From NCBI GenBank assembly GCA_900540805.1, contig UQHL01000002.1:62001-126000 (forward strand): a stretch of DNA of 64,000 nt, given 5' to 3'. The stretch comes from an uncultured Eubacteriales bacterium (GTDB taxonomy: Bacteria > Bacillota > Clostridia > Christensenellales > Borkfalkiaceae). Shown in pieces: positions 8,551 through 21,714 of this stretch. A model generated the notes under the pieces. It was not told where the DNA came from. It searched no databases and saw only the letters and a list, made by a program, of their open reading frames with translations. The position numbers were made by a program, and so were the translations under genes. Positions within the stretch are counted from its first letter, which is position 1; each line of letters starts with the position of its first letter.

Positions 8551-9275
8551 TTTATTACTCCCAAAATTCTCTTGGCGTTTTGCACCCGCTCTTTATCGGG
8601 CGGCTGAACGCCCTTCAAAGGATACTCGTAACCGAGTTTTTCGTATTTGACCACGCCCATGGTATGGTAGGGCAGCACCTCTACCTTCTCCACCGTCTTT
8701 AAGGTATCGAGAAACGCCCTCAGCCTTTTCAGCGCCCCGTCGTCGTCCGTAATCCCGGGCACGAGAACGTGCCTGATCCATATCGGCACGCCGTTGTCGC
8801 TCAAAAACCGCGCAAAGGCCAAGGTGCGGCCGTTTTCCTTGCCCGTAAGGCCCTTGTGGGCTTCGGGGTCGATGTGCTTTATGTCGAGCAGTACCAGATC
8901 GGTGACCTCGAGCAGCTTTTTGTGCTTTTCCACGCAAACGGGGTCGTCGGGGTCGAACGTATAGCCCGAAGTGTCCGCCGCGGTGTGAATTCCCCTTTCC
9001 TTGAGGAGGGAAAACAGCTCCGTGACGAAACCGATCTGAAGGAGCGGCTCGCCGCCCGAGACGGTGACGCCCCCCTTCTCCCCGAAATAATTTTTATATT
9101 TGAGAGCTTCGTCGCATACCTGCCCCGCCGTATAAGGCGTTCCGCCCCGCGTCCAGGTATCGGGATTATGGCAGTATTTACAGCGGAGAGGACAGCCCTG
9201 CATAAATACGACGTAGCGTATTCCCGGGCCGTCAACCGTACCGAACGACTCAAACGAATGGATATATCCTTCCAT
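8547..9275 (-). CDS. pflA: Pyruvate formate-lyase activating enzyme
   Basis: 242 residues, a radical SAM enzyme. The cluster-binding cysteines are C28, C32 and C35 (in GCPLRCKYCHN), followed by the GGEPLLQ motif. It uses SAM and a [4Fe-4S] cluster to place the radical on the PFL glycine, here on the separate 78-residue protein. Length fits PFL-AE without extra ferredoxin domains. First gene of the operon pflA-trx-pflB-glycyl-radical domain; RBS GGAGG and promoter at 9322-9351 precede it. Confidence 0.95.
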   Translation of the reverse strand: MEGYIHSFESFGTVDGPGIRYVVFMQGCPLRCKYCHNPDTWTRGGTPYTAGQVCDEALKYKNYFGEKGGVTVSGGEPLLQIGFVTELFSLLKERGIHTAADTSGYTFDPDDPVCVEKHKKLLEVTDLVLLDIKHIDPEAHKGLTGKENGRTLAFARFLSDNGVPIWIRHVLVPGITDDDGALKRLRAFLDTLKTVEKVEVLPYHTMGVVKYEKLGYEYPLKGVQPPDKERVQNAKRILGVIK

Positions 9276-9321
9276 TTTTCCGCCCTCCTCCGCCCCTTTT
9301 GTCCCTGAAGGTTTGGATTAT

Positions 9322-9351
9322 AGTATAGCAAAAAAGACCCGATCTTGTCAA
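9322..9351 (-). promoter_or_regulatory. Promoter of the pfl operon
   Basis: TTGACA (9346-9351), 18-bp spacer, TATACT (9322-9327) on the minus strand, about 45 bp before the pflA start. Confidence 0.75.
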
Positions 9352-9483
9352 GTCTTTCCACCCCGCTCTTCAAACGGTCTCTTTCCCGTCTGCCATAAGG
9401 CGCGCAGGGCATTTTGCGCCCCGTTTCGGAAAAAGAAATTTTTTTCGTTTTCCGATGTTTTCCGCGCAGGGAATAAGAAAGAA

Positions 9484-9680
9484 CCGCATTCTTTCAAATG
9501 CGGCCCTTTCCGACATCAAAAAAGGAGTTTAACACATCTCTTGTAGTCAAATCAATCGCAAAAACGCCGCCCGCGGCACAGACCTTTCCGTTTTATGTAT
9601 TTTCGTCGTACGGCGGAAACGTCGTTTTTGCTTCTTTTGTTTCGTGTCTTTATTATACACCATTATTTACAAAATTTCAA
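9484..9680 (-). ncRNA. Candidate structured non-coding RNA between gtrA and pflA
   Basis: The 506-bp gap between pflA and gtrA holds no convincing ORF. It does contain a minus-strand promoter, TTGAAA (9675-9680), 17-bp spacer, TATAAT (9652-9657). About 20 bases into the predicted transcript, GCAAAAACG plus CCGCC (9612-9631, with a 6-base bulge) is perfectly complementary to GGCGG plus CGTTTTTGC (9558-9571), closing a 40-base loop. A U6 run follows (9518-9523), then a CCGCATT/AATGCGG hairpin (9484-9503) with a U-rich tail. It could be a stand-alone RNA or a long upstream leader of the pfl operon. No known RNA family was recognised. Confidence 0.4.
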
Positions 9681-9781
9681 TACCTTTCGGCAAAATTTTT
9701 CAGCATTTTACAAACTTTTTTTTCGAAAGGCCGAAAAACCTGTCGAAAAAGGTCGGAAACCGCATCCCTTTCTTTGCACGC

Positions 9782-10270
9782 TTACTTAAACACGAACAGC
9801 TTTCTGCCGATATAGTTCCATACGAGGACGAGACAGGTCATCGAAACTTTCATGATCCACCATTTCCATTCCGTTCCCAAAAACGTGGCGGAGGAAAACA
9901 GCGTGATTTCGGGCAGGAGCTTTACGCCGAGATACATGCCCAGCTCGGTGATTCCCAAGCCGATGACGCCGATCGTCGCAAAGAGCAGAAAGGAGGCTTT
10001 CGAGCGGGATTTTTCCTTGTCTTTTACGTTTCGGAACACAAATCTGACGGATAAAATCCAGTTGACGGCAAGCCCGACGCAGAAGCCCAGCGCCGTGGAA
10101 AGTACGAGGGAAAAGGTCTCTCCGATGAGGGCGGGCGGCAGAATCCACTGATAAAACAGATAGGATATAAGATAATCGACCAGCGTCGCCGTTCCGCCGA
10201 CGATCAAAAAGCGGACGATCTCCCAAAACAGCGATTTTGCCGATTGTTTTTTTTCGGTTTCTTCCGACAT
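9782..10270 (-). CDS. GtrA-family membrane protein
   Basis: 162 residues from the ATG at 10270, which has AAGGAG 7 bases upstream (an earlier in-frame start at 10336 lies inside the yfhO-like gene and is rejected). Four hydrophobic segments with the GtrA pattern (FLIVGGTATLVDYLISYL; CVGLAVNWILSVRFVF). GtrA-like proteins are thought to move lipid-linked sugars across the membrane for envelope glycosylation. It follows a YfhO-like gene by about 35 bases and is probably co-transcribed with it, which suggests a joint role in decorating a cell-wall polymer. Confidence 0.88.
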   Translation of the reverse strand: MSEETEKKQSAKSLFWEIVRFLIVGGTATLVDYLISYLFYQWILPPALIGETFSLVLSTALGFCVGLAVNWILSVRFVFRNVKDKEKSRSKASFLLFATIGVIGLGITELGMYLGVKLLPEITLFSSATFLGTEWKWWIMKVSMTCLVLVWNYIGRKLFVFK

Positions 10271-10304
10271 TTGTTTTCTCCTTAAAAACAGACTTTTAAG
10301 CCTC

Positions 10305-13013
10305 TTATAAGATACACAGGAGGATGGGCGCGACATATACCGCCGCTATAACCAGCCCCCCTACGGCGATAAACGCATAATAGGCGACGGTATCGAAGCC
10401 TTGGGGAAGGACAAGCCCTCCCTTTCGCTTCGCGTAAACGCACGCCCCGACGCACAGCCCCAGCCCGACGACGCACAGTGCCGTACCCGCTATAAAACCT
10501 TTCGGGCGGAAGGAAATCACAACCTCGTTTTCCCCCTCTTCGAGATAAAAGGCCGTAAAGCCGTCATAGACTTCGTAAAGCGGCGCCTTTTTCCCGTTTA
10601 TTTTCGCGCTTAAGCCCTCGTCGTAAGCGACGGACAAAAACACGCATTCCCCGCCCGAGGCCGTATAACGGCCCGAAAGAGAATTTTTTCCCGCCGTCAG
10701 CCCCAGCGTCTTTACGCCCGCCGCCGCAGTCGAAAATTTTTCTTTTTTTACGCCGAAAACGCCGATATCCCTTATCGTCACTTCGCTTTTGACGTTTACC
10801 TTTACGGTGACGGTGCCGTAGGAATATTCTCCCAGCAAAGCGGTGCCGTTGTTTTTTTGAGTGGGAAACTCGCCCGTATAATATCCCGGAGCGGAAACGG
10901 AAAACTTTTTATTGATCGCCTGATTGAGCGCATTGGTGTTTTCGTCAAACGCATTGAAATAGAGCAACTCTTTCTCTTTAACGGGCACGGAAAAGGAAAG
11001 GCTCGCCGCGGACGAAGTGGGCTTCAGCCGATATTTTCCGTTTTCCAACAGTTGGCAGTCGAGATCGGACAGCTTTGCGTCCTCCAACGAATAGACCGTC
11101 ACGGCCTCGTCGTCGCCGAAGAAATCGGCGTACAACGTTTTTTGCAATTCTCCCCTGCGGGAATAGTCCGCACCGTTTTGCGCCGCGCCGACGATATCCC
11201 TGCGCGCCACGATCCCGAGGGGAAGATAGCAGTCGTTTTTCGAAATCCCGTAAGAATCGTTTCGATAGACCTCCCCTTTGCCGTTATCCGCCGAAATCGT
11301 ATAGCCGACGGACATCAGTGCGTCGCTGATTACCGTGCCGCCGCTGTTGCCCACTTCCATCCAATAGGACGTATATCCGAACTGCTTCATTGCGGCCATG
11401 TACCCGCCGCCCGTCAACGACGTATAATGTCCCAGCGCGTTGTAGCCGATCCCGCCCATCATGTTGACGTCGAAACCCAGAGAGGAATATTCCCGTTCCG
11501 TCTTGACGCGGTAAAATCCGTCGTCCTCGATCCTGTCCGCGAGATCCACGATCTGCCGATAACCCGTCGTTTCGTGCGCGGGCGAAAGCATATACGTCTG
11601 CGGAGCCACATATAGTTCGGAAACGACCAACAGCCCCACGCAAACCCAAAGCCCCACGGGTTTCAAAAGCCCGAGCTTGTAAAGCGCAAAACACAAGGCA
11701 CCCACGCCGAAAGCGAGCAGGTACAGCTTCAAAAGCGCTTCAAAGGAGGCGTCGTTCCCCCAAAGCGTGTTGGAGTATTGGTCCATGACGGTGACGTTTT
11801 CCTTTGTATAATTGACGGAAAAGAGAAAATATCCGAGAGCGAGCGCGCCGAGCAGAACGCTGCATATGACGGCGGGCGCGCGCCCGCCGAAGAAGAAGGC
11901 ATTCTTCTTCGTATTTTCGTCGTTTTCCTGCTCCTTTACCGCCGACGGAGCGGACGGCTGCGTCATACAGTCCATCGCCAGCGTCAGGCAAAGAAAAATC
12001 GTCATAAAAGCGTAACGGGTGGGAAAGCTCATATAACTGCCCGTCTGCCACATTTTATTGACCGGCTCTATCAAAAGCGGCACAAGCGTCAGCAGAAAGA
12101 GAATAAAGCGGAGCTTCCCGTCCTTGGAAACCTTGCGCGAAAGCGTAAAGGGAAATAAAAACAGCGTCGAAAACACGGTGGGAAAGGCGGTCTGATAGGG
12201 CGTAACGAGGCCGGAATTTTGTAAATTCCGTATCACGGAGGATTTCCGTCCCGACGAAAAATACTGCACGAAAGAAGGCAGCCAGACGACGGCGGAGAGC
12301 AATGCGGCCGACGCGCAGCAGAGGAAAAAATTCCCCGCAAACCTTCTGTCCTTGGAGATAATCAGCCAAAGGAAAGCGTACAGCAAAAGAAACACGACGA
12401 TCATATAGCTGATATAATAATTGATAAACAGACATGCCGCAAGCGCGCAGACGAAAAACAGCCGTTTCCCCTCCTTGAGCATGTCCAGAGAAAGAAGCAG
12501 AAGCGGAAAGACATATACCATGTCCAGCCAAATAATATTTTGGTAGTACATCATGGTGTAGCCCGAATAGGCGTACAGCACGGACAAAAGAACGTTCGGC
12601 ACTGCGTGGCCGGGGTATTTTCGGGAAAAGAAAAGGGAGGCCGTGAGGGAAATCGCACACATTTTAAGCATGACCAGGATGTTGGCGAAAGAGGAAATAT
12701 CCGCTTTATCGACAAACGCCACCAAAAAGGAAAACGGGCTGGAAAGGAAAAAGAAAAACACGCCGAAAAAGTTCATGCCTCCCGCGTTTTTGAAGCTGAA
12801 AAAAAGCCCCTCCTTCCCCGCGAGAATATCCTTAAAATCGAGCAGGAGCGGAATTACCTGCTGATCCATGTCGCACCAGGCGATTGTTTTTCCCGTAAAC
12901 GGATAGAGGCCGTTTACCTTAAACAAAAACGTCATCGCCGCGCACACGATCAGCGGAGGGAGCAGCCAGATAAATTTATTCAGCGTGTTTTTTACGTTTT
13001 CGATTTTTTTCAC
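10305..13013 (-). CDS. YfhO-family multi-spanning membrane glycosyltransferase-like protein
   Basis: About 902 residues from the GTG at 13013; a GGGGGG run precedes it, whereas the ATG at 13082 has no ribosome site. The N-terminal half has about 11 membrane segments of the GT-C type, with an early acidic motif after TM1 (CDMDQQVIPLLLDF). The C-terminal half is a large outside beta-rich domain ending in two more helices. YfhO proteins are needed for glycosylation of lipoteichoic acid or other envelope polymers from lipid-linked sugars. It pairs with GtrA downstream and has its own promoter (13144-13172). Confidence 0.87.
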   Translation of the reverse strand: MKKIENVKNTLNKFIWLLPPLIVCAAMTFLFKVNGLYPFTGKTIAWCDMDQQVIPLLLDFKDILAGKEGLFFSFKNAGGMNFFGVFFFFLSSPFSFLVAFVDKADISSFANILVMLKMCAISLTASLFFSRKYPGHAVPNVLLSVLYAYSGYTMMYYQNIIWLDMVYVFPLLLLSLDMLKEGKRLFFVCALAACLFINYYISYMIVVFLLLYAFLWLIISKDRRFAGNFFLCCASAALLSAVVWLPSFVQYFSSGRKSSVIRNLQNSGLVTPYQTAFPTVFSTLFLFPFTLSRKVSKDGKLRFILFLLTLVPLLIEPVNKMWQTGSYMSFPTRYAFMTIFLCLTLAMDCMTQPSAPSAVKEQENDENTKKNAFFFGGRAPAVICSVLLGALALGYFLFSVNYTKENVTVMDQYSNTLWGNDASFEALLKLYLLAFGVGALCFALYKLGLLKPVGLWVCVGLLVVSELYVAPQTYMLSPAHETTGYRQIVDLADRIEDDGFYRVKTEREYSSLGFDVNMMGGIGYNALGHYTSLTGGGYMAAMKQFGYTSYWMEVGNSGGTVISDALMSVGYTISADNGKGEVYRNDSYGISKNDCYLPLGIVARRDIVGAAQNGADYSRRGELQKTLYADFFGDDEAVTVYSLEDAKLSDLDCQLLENGKYRLKPTSSAASLSFSVPVKEKELLYFNAFDENTNALNQAINKKFSVSAPGYYTGEFPTQKNNGTALLGEYSYGTVTVKVNVKSEVTIRDIGVFGVKKEKFSTAAAGVKTLGLTAGKNSLSGRYTASGGECVFLSVAYDEGLSAKINGKKAPLYEVYDGFTAFYLEEGENEVVISFRPKGFIAGTALCVVGLGLCVGACVYAKRKGGLVLPQGFDTVAYYAFIAVGGLVIAAVYVAPILLCIL

Positions 13014-13143
13014 GGCCCGCCCCCCTATATTTTCTCGGACTTTTCTACAATCCGTCCCCGCGTTCCCCGAAGCTTTTCCCATTCTGTTTTATAGACGAAT
13101 TTTACCCTTCGGACGTTGTATTTTTAATCGGATTTACAAAAAA

Positions 13144-13172
13144 ATTATAACATTCTCCCGCATAAATGTCAA
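13144..13172 (-). promoter_or_regulatory. Promoter of the yfhO-gtrA transcript
   Basis: TTGACA (13167-13172), 17-bp spacer, TATAAT (13144-13149) on the minus strand. Confidence 0.85.
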
Positions 13173-13185
13173 GGAAACAGTGCGG

Positions 13186-13219
13186 AAAAAGTAAACCGCG
13201 CACGGAAAACGCGCGCGGT
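13186..13219 (-). terminator. Terminator of rpoBC
   Basis: ACCGCGC/GCGCGGT stem (13195-13219) followed on the minus strand by a short spacer and U5, about 25 bases after the rpoC stop. Confidence 0.75.
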
Positions 13220-13241
13220 ATAAAATGAAATTTGTAAATTC

Positions 13242-17123
<3,882 letters not shown>

Positions 17124-17144
17124 ATACTTTTCTGTCTCCTCGGA

Positions 17145-20100
17145 TTACTCGTCCCTGCCGTCGTCTTCGTCGTCATCGAACAGAGAATCGAACTTGAAAT
17201 CGTCGCTGATATCGGCAAAATCGTCGTCCTCCTCGTCCACTTCCGAAACGAAGTCGTCTTCGTCGTCCCCTTCGTCCTCGAAGATGGACACGTCGCCCTC
17301 TTCGTCCTCCTCGTCTTCGTCGTCCTCGCTGAAGTCGATCTCCTCCAGCTCGGCCTGCTTGAGGCTGTCTCTGCGCCGCGCTTCGTTGTCGGAGGCTTCT
17401 TCGTCCTCGTCAAATTCGCGGATAATCAGCTCGTCGCCCGTCTCGGTGAGTACCTTGACGTCGAGCGCGAGGGACTGGAGCTCTTTCAAAAGCACCTTAA
17501 ACGCTTCGGGAATACCCGGTTCGGAAATATTTTCGCCCTTGACGATAGATTCGTAGGTCTTGACGCGGCCGACGACGTCGTCCGACTTGACCGTGAGGAT
17601 TTCCTGCAGGATATGCGCCGCGCCGTAGGCCTCGAGCGCCCAAACTTCCATTTCGCCGAAACGCTGGCCGCCGAACTGCGCTTTGCCGCCGAGAGGCTGC
17701 TGCGTCACGAGGCTGTAAGGCCCGATGGAACGCGCGTGGATCTTGTCATCGACAAGGTGAATAAGCTTGATCATATACTGAACGCCGATCGTGACGCGGT
17801 TTTCGAAAGCCTCGCCCGTTCTGCCGTCATAGACGCGGAACTTGCCGTCAACGTTTCCGTCGGGGTTGAGAAGATTGTTTTCGCGGAACATCTGCTCGAT
17901 GTCCTTCTCGGTGGCGCCGTCGAAAACGGGCGTGGCGATCTTCCAGCCGAGCTGTTTGCACACGTAACCGAGGTGCACTTCCAGCACCTGGCCGATATTC
18001 ATACGCGAAGGAACGCCCAGGGGGTTGAGCAGAATCTGAAGCGGGGTGCCGTCCGAAAGGAAAGGCATATCCGCCTGTGACAGCACGCGGGAAATGACGC
18101 CCTTATTGCCGTGGCGCCCCGCCATCTTGTCGCCGACCTGAATTTTACGCTTCTGCGCGATATACACGCGGACGAGTTTGTTTACGCCCGGTTCGAGTTC
18201 GTCCTTGTTTTCTCTCGTGAACACCTTGACGTCCACGACCACGCCGCCTTCGCCGTGCGGCACGCGGAGGGAGGTATCCCTCACTTCTCTCGACTTTTCG
18301 CCGAAGATCGCGCGAAGAAGCCTTTCCTCGGGGGTGAGCTCCGTCTCGCCCTTGGGGGAGACTTTACCGACGAGGATATCGCCGCTCTGCACTTCCGCGC
18401 CGATGCGCACGATGCCGTCCTCGTCGAGATCCTTCAGGGCGTCGTCGCCCACGTTGGGGATATCGCGCGTAATTTCTTCCTGTCCGAGCTTGGTGTCGCG
18501 GGCTTCCGTCTCGTGCTCCTCGATGTGAATGGAGGTAAATACGTCGTCCTGCACCAGCTTTTCGGAAAGCAGAATGGCGTCCTCGTAGTTGTAGCCCTCC
18601 CATTCCATATAGCCGATGAGGATATTTTTGCCGAGAGCCAGCTCGCCGTTGTTGGTGGAAGGGCCGTCTGCGATAATCTCGCCCTTGGCCACCCTGTCCC
18701 CCGTGGAAACGATGGGACGCTGGTTGAGGCAGGTGCCCTGGTTGGAACGCTCGAATTTCTTTAAGGGATATTCGCGCACCTTGCCGTTGTCCTCGCGGAT
18801 TTTAATCATGTTGGAGCAGCAGCCCACGACGACGCCCGCTTCCTTCGCCATGACCATGACGCCCGAATCCTTTGCGATCGCCGCCTCGATGCCCGTCGCC
18901 ACGATGGAGGATTCCGTCTTTAAGAGCGGCACCGCCTGGCGCTGCATGTTGGAACCCATCAGCGCGCGGTTAGTATCGTCGTTTTCGAGGAAGGGAATCA
19001 ACGCCGTGGCCACGGAGACGAGCTGCTTGGGCGAAACGTCCATGTAGTCCATCTTTTCTCTGGGCAGCTCGGTGATGAGATCCTGGTGGCGGCAGCCGAC
19101 GCGCTCGTTAATAAAGCGGCCTTCCTCGTCGAGCGGTTCGTTCGCCTGCGCCACGACATATCTGTCCTCTTCGTCGGCGGTGAGGTAGTCCACGTGATCG
19201 GTGACGATACCCGTGTCTTTGTCCACGCGGCGGTACGGGCTCATGATAAAGCCGTACTCGTTGACCTTCGCAAAGGCGGCCAAGGACGAGATCAGACCGA
19301 TGTTCTGACCTTCGGGCGTCTCGATGGGACACATTCTGCCGTAATGGGTGTGGTGAATATCGCGGACCTCGAACGTCGCTCTGTCGCGGTTGAGGCCCCC
19401 GGGGCCGAGTGCGGACAGCTTACGCTTGTGCGTGAGCTCCGCGATCGGGTTGGTCTGATCCATAAACTGCGAAAGCTGGGACGAGCCGAAAAATTCGCGG
19501 ATTACCGCCGAAACGGGGCGGATATTGATAAGGCCCGAAGGCGTGACCTCCATGGGGTCCTGCGTGGCCATTCTTTCCTTGATGAGCCGCTCGAGACGGG
19601 CGATACCGACGCGGAGCTGGTTTTGAAGCAGCTCGCCCACCGAACGCACGCGGCGGTTGCCGAGGTGGTCGATGTTGTCGATCGTGCCGATCCCGTATTT
19701 CAAATCGAGGTTTGTGGAAACGGAAGCGACGATATCATCAACTGTGACGTGCTTGTGGCAAAGCTTTTCGGCCAGCGGACGGATTTCCTTTTTCTCCTCC
19801 CGCGTGGGTACGGGATTTTCGCGGGAAAGCACGGCATGGAAGGTCTTGCAGGCCTGCACGAATTTGCGGCGGTTGTCGCGGCGCTTTTCGCGGTTTTTCT
19901 TTTCTTCCTGCTTCTCGTCGGCCTCTTCGGGCTTTTCCTGCGTATAGTAAAGCGCGTCGAGCTCATCGACGTATTTTTCCGCAACCGCTTCGACGGTCAT
20001 CGAGGCGCAGTCGGCGGCGATGAGCTTGGAGAAACGGTAGTTGGGATAATAGACGGTAGGCAGCAGCCCGAAATCCTTGGCGCGCGCCTGCACGGGAATA

Positions 20101-21164
20101 TCGGAAATTTCCGCAAAGTCCACCGTGTTGTTGGCGATGATCTTGTGGCGGATTTCTCCCTCTTCGCGGTCGTCCACGAGCACGAAAATTTCGTTGATGC
20201 CCGCGTTTTGGATTTCCCTCGCCTTTTCCTCGGAAATCTTCTCGCCCGCGGCGGCCAAAATTTCGCCCGTCTCGGGGTTGACGACATCGTCCGCGACCTT
20301 GCAGCCGGGCAGACGGTAAGCGAGGTTGAGCTTTTTGTTGTACTTGTAGCGGCCCACCTTGGCGATATCGTAGCGGCGGGGATCGAAGAACAGATTGAAC
20401 AGGTGCTGACGCACGGAATCCTCGGTGGGAACTTCGCCGGGCCGCAGGCGGCGGTACAGCTCGATCAAGCCGTCGGTTTCCGACTTCGTCGTATCCTTGG
20501 CGAGCGTCTCCCTGATGATCTTATCGCCGGGGAACAGGTCCTCTATCGCGCGGTTGGAGCCGAAGCCCAAAGCGCGGAGCAGCACGGTAATGCAGAGCTT
20601 CTTTTTTCTGTCCACGCGGACGTAAAGGGCGTCCTGAGCGTCCTGCTCGAGCTCCAGCCACGCGCCGCGGTTGGGCATGACCGTGGTGGCGAACATTTCC
20701 TTGCCCGTCTTGTCCTTGGAGGAGGAATTATACACCCCGGGCGAACGCACGAGCTGGGAGACGATAACGCGCTCCGCGCCGTTGATGATGAAGGAACCGT
20801 TTTCCGTCATCAGAGGCAGGTCGCCCATGAATACTTCCTGGTCGAGAACCTCGTTTTTGACCTTGTTGACGAGGCGGATTTTTACGCGCAGCGGCAGAGC
20901 GTAAGTAGCGTCGCGGTTGCGGCACTCTTTTTCGTCGTACTTGGGTTTATCGCCGAATCTGTGCTCCAAAAAGTAGAGCTCGAAATGGTCGGAGTAGTCG
21001 GTGATCGGGGAAAAATCCTCGAAAACCTCGCTGATACCTTCCTGAATGAAAGAATTGTAGCTGTCCTTCTGAATTTCGACGAGATCGGGAATATCGATCA
21101 CTTCGTTGATGGAGCCGAATTTTCTTCTTTCATTTTTGCCATACTTGTAGATAGGTAAATCCAT
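17145..21164 (-). CDS. rpoB: DNA-directed RNA polymerase subunit beta, with long acidic C-terminal tail
   Basis: 1339 residues, about 150 longer than usual in Firmicutes. The rifampicin-binding region is standard ([14 protein letters not shown] and [13 protein letters not shown]), so no resistance change is visible. Two oddities: a Lys/Glu/Arg-rich insertion near 405-430, and a final tail of about 90 residues made mostly of Asp and Glu after the normal C-terminal end. The acidic tail might bind a basic partner or mimic DNA, but that is speculation. The ribosome site is GGAG about 13 bases before ATG. rpoB is not preceded by rplJL here; it has its own promoter and a structured leader of about 200 bases. 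Confidence 0.99.
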   Translation of the reverse strand: MDLPIYKYGKNERRKFGSINEVIDIPDLVEIQKDSYNSFIQEGISEVFEDFSPITDYSDHFELYFLEHRFGDKPKYDEKECRNRDATYALPLRVKIRLVNKVKNEVLDQEVFMGDLPLMTENGSFIINGAERVIVSQLVRSPGVYNSSSKDKTGKEMFATTVMPNRGAWLELEQDAQDALYVRVDRKKKLCITVLLRALGFGSNRAIEDLFPGDKIIRETLAKDTTKSETDGLIELYRRLRPGEVPTEDSVRQHLFNLFFDPRRYDIAKVGRYKYNKKLNLAYRLPGCKVADDVVNPETGEILAAAGEKISEEKAREIQNAGINEIFVLVDDREEGEIRHKIIANNTVDFAEISDIPVQARAKDFGLLPTVYYPNYRFSKLIAADCASMTVEAVAEKYVDELDALYYTQEKPEEADEKQEEKKNREKRRDNRRKFVQACKTFHAVLSRENPVPTREEKKEIRPLAEKLCHKHVTVDDIVASVSTNLDLKYGIGTIDNIDHLGNRRVRSVGELLQNQLRVGIARLERLIKERMATQDPMEVTPSGLINIRPVSAVIREFFGSSQLSQFMDQTNPIAELTHKRKLSALGPGGLNRDRATFEVRDIHHTHYGRMCPIETPEGQNIGLISSLAAFAKVNEYGFIMSPYRRVDKDTGIVTDHVDYLTADEEDRYVVAQANEPLDEEGRFINERVGCRHQDLITELPREKMDYMDVSPKQLVSVATALIPFLENDDTNRALMGSNMQRQAVPLLKTESSIVATGIEAAIAKDSGVMVMAKEAGVVVGCCSNMIKIREDNGKVREYPLKKFERSNQGTCLNQRPIVSTGDRVAKGEIIADGPSTNNGELALGKNILIGYMEWEGYNYEDAILLSEKLVQDDVFTSIHIEEHETEARDTKLGQEEITRDIPNVGDDALKDLDEDGIVRIGAEVQSGDILVGKVSPKGETELTPEERLLRAIFGEKSREVRDTSLRVPHGEGGVVVDVKVFTRENKDELEPGVNKLVRVYIAQKRKIQVGDKMAGRHGNKGVISRVLSQADMPFLSDGTPLQILLNPLGVPSRMNIGQVLEVHLGYVCKQLGWKIATPVFDGATEKDIEQMFRENNLLNPDGNVDGKFRVYDGRTGEAFENRVTIGVQYMIKLIHLVDDKIHARSIGPYSLVTQQPLGGKAQFGGQRFGEMEVWALEAYGAAHILQEILTVKSDDVVGRVKTYESIVKGENISEPGIPEAFKVLLKELQSLALDVKVLTETGDELIIREFDEDEEASDNEARRRDSLKQAELEEIDFSEDDEDEEDEEGDVSIFEDEGDDEDDFVSEVDEEDDDFADISDDFKFDSLFDDDEDDGRDE

Positions 21165-21254
21165 CGGTTGATTTTTTGCTCCTTGCGGTTTTTTTCAGGC
21201 GATCTACCGAGTATATCTTTTCATCGATAAAAATCGAATTTTTGCTTTGTTCGC

Positions 21255-21283
21255 TTTACTTTTCCGCGCGTTTACGGTATAAT
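21255..21283 (+). promoter_or_regulatory. Putative plus-strand promoter for rqcP-ispDF-radA
   Basis: TTTACT (21255-21260), 17-bp spacer, TATAAT (21278-21283). It points rightwards towards rqcP, 189 bp ahead, and faces the rpoB promoter, so the two transcripts would overlap for about 75 bp. Confidence 0.55.
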
Positions 21284-21337
21284 GGTACCGTAGTCCCCGT
21301 GAGGCAAAAGGCATGTCTTTTGTCTGTGACAGGGGAC
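21273..21337. promoter_or_regulatory. Palindromic leader hairpins between rpoB and rqcP
   Basis: A near-palindromic hairpin (GTCCCC at 21293-21298 with GGGGAC at 21332-21337; inner CAAAAG/CTTTTG) and a smaller TACGGT/ACCGTA palindrome (21273-21292) can form in RNA from either strand. They lie in the 5' leader of rpoB and at the start of the predicted rqcP transcript. There is no T-run, so they look like a leader structure or processing site rather than a terminator. The whole 21165-21471 gap contains no gene. Confidence 0.5.
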
Positions 21338-21372
21338 AATACGCCATAGTAAGCATAATGATACATTATTTA

Positions 21373-21401
21373 ATTATAATGGCGAAAAGAAAAGATGTCA
21401 A
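21373..21401 (-). promoter_or_regulatory. rpoB: Promoter of rpoBC
   Basis: Consensus TTGACA (21396-21401), 17-bp spacer, consensus TATAAT (21373-21378) on the minus strand, about 200 bp before the rpoB start. Confidence 0.88.
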
Positions 21402-21471
21402 GCGATTTTTGCCCGCCTTCGGCAACTAATTTTTTTTATTTTTCAAAAACGACAAAGAGAGACAGCGAAGC

Positions 21472-21714
21472 ATGAGAATCGACAAATTTTTGAAAGTTTC
21501 CCGCATACTCAAACGCCGCACCGTCGCGCAGGAAGCCTGCGGCGAGGACAAGGTGCTGATCAACGGCAAAACGGCGAAGCCCTCCTCCCCCGTCAAGGCG
21601 GGCGACGTAGTCGAGGTGCTTTACGCCTCGGGGAGCCTGAAATTCCGCGTATGCGAAGTGAAGGAGACGGTAAAAAAGGACGAGGCGGCCTCCCTCTACG
21701 AGGTGATCCGTTGA
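21472..21714 (+). CDS. rqcP: S4-domain RNA-binding protein RqcP (YabO-like)
   Basis: 80 residues covering one S4 domain: MRIDKFLKVSRILKRR, then INGKTAKPSSPVKAGD. Length and sequence match Bacillus YabO/RqcP, which binds the 50S subunit and tRNA during alanine-tail addition by RqcH in ribosome quality control. Its stop codon overlaps the likely TTG start of ispDF, so translation is coupled. First gene of a plus-strand run rqcP-ispDF-radA. Confidence 0.9.
   Translation: MRIDKFLKVSRILKRRTVAQEACGEDKVLINGKTAKPSSPVKAGDVVEVLYASGSLKFRVCEVKETVKKDEAASLYEVIR

Noticed and set aside
9276..9645. ZTP (pfl) riboswitch upstream of the pfl operon
   Set aside because: The conserved ZTP core segments were looked for and not found.
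9313..9815. Several plus-strand ORFs in the gtrA-pflA gap
   Set aside because: No ribosome site, no recognisable domain, and they overlap the structured region.
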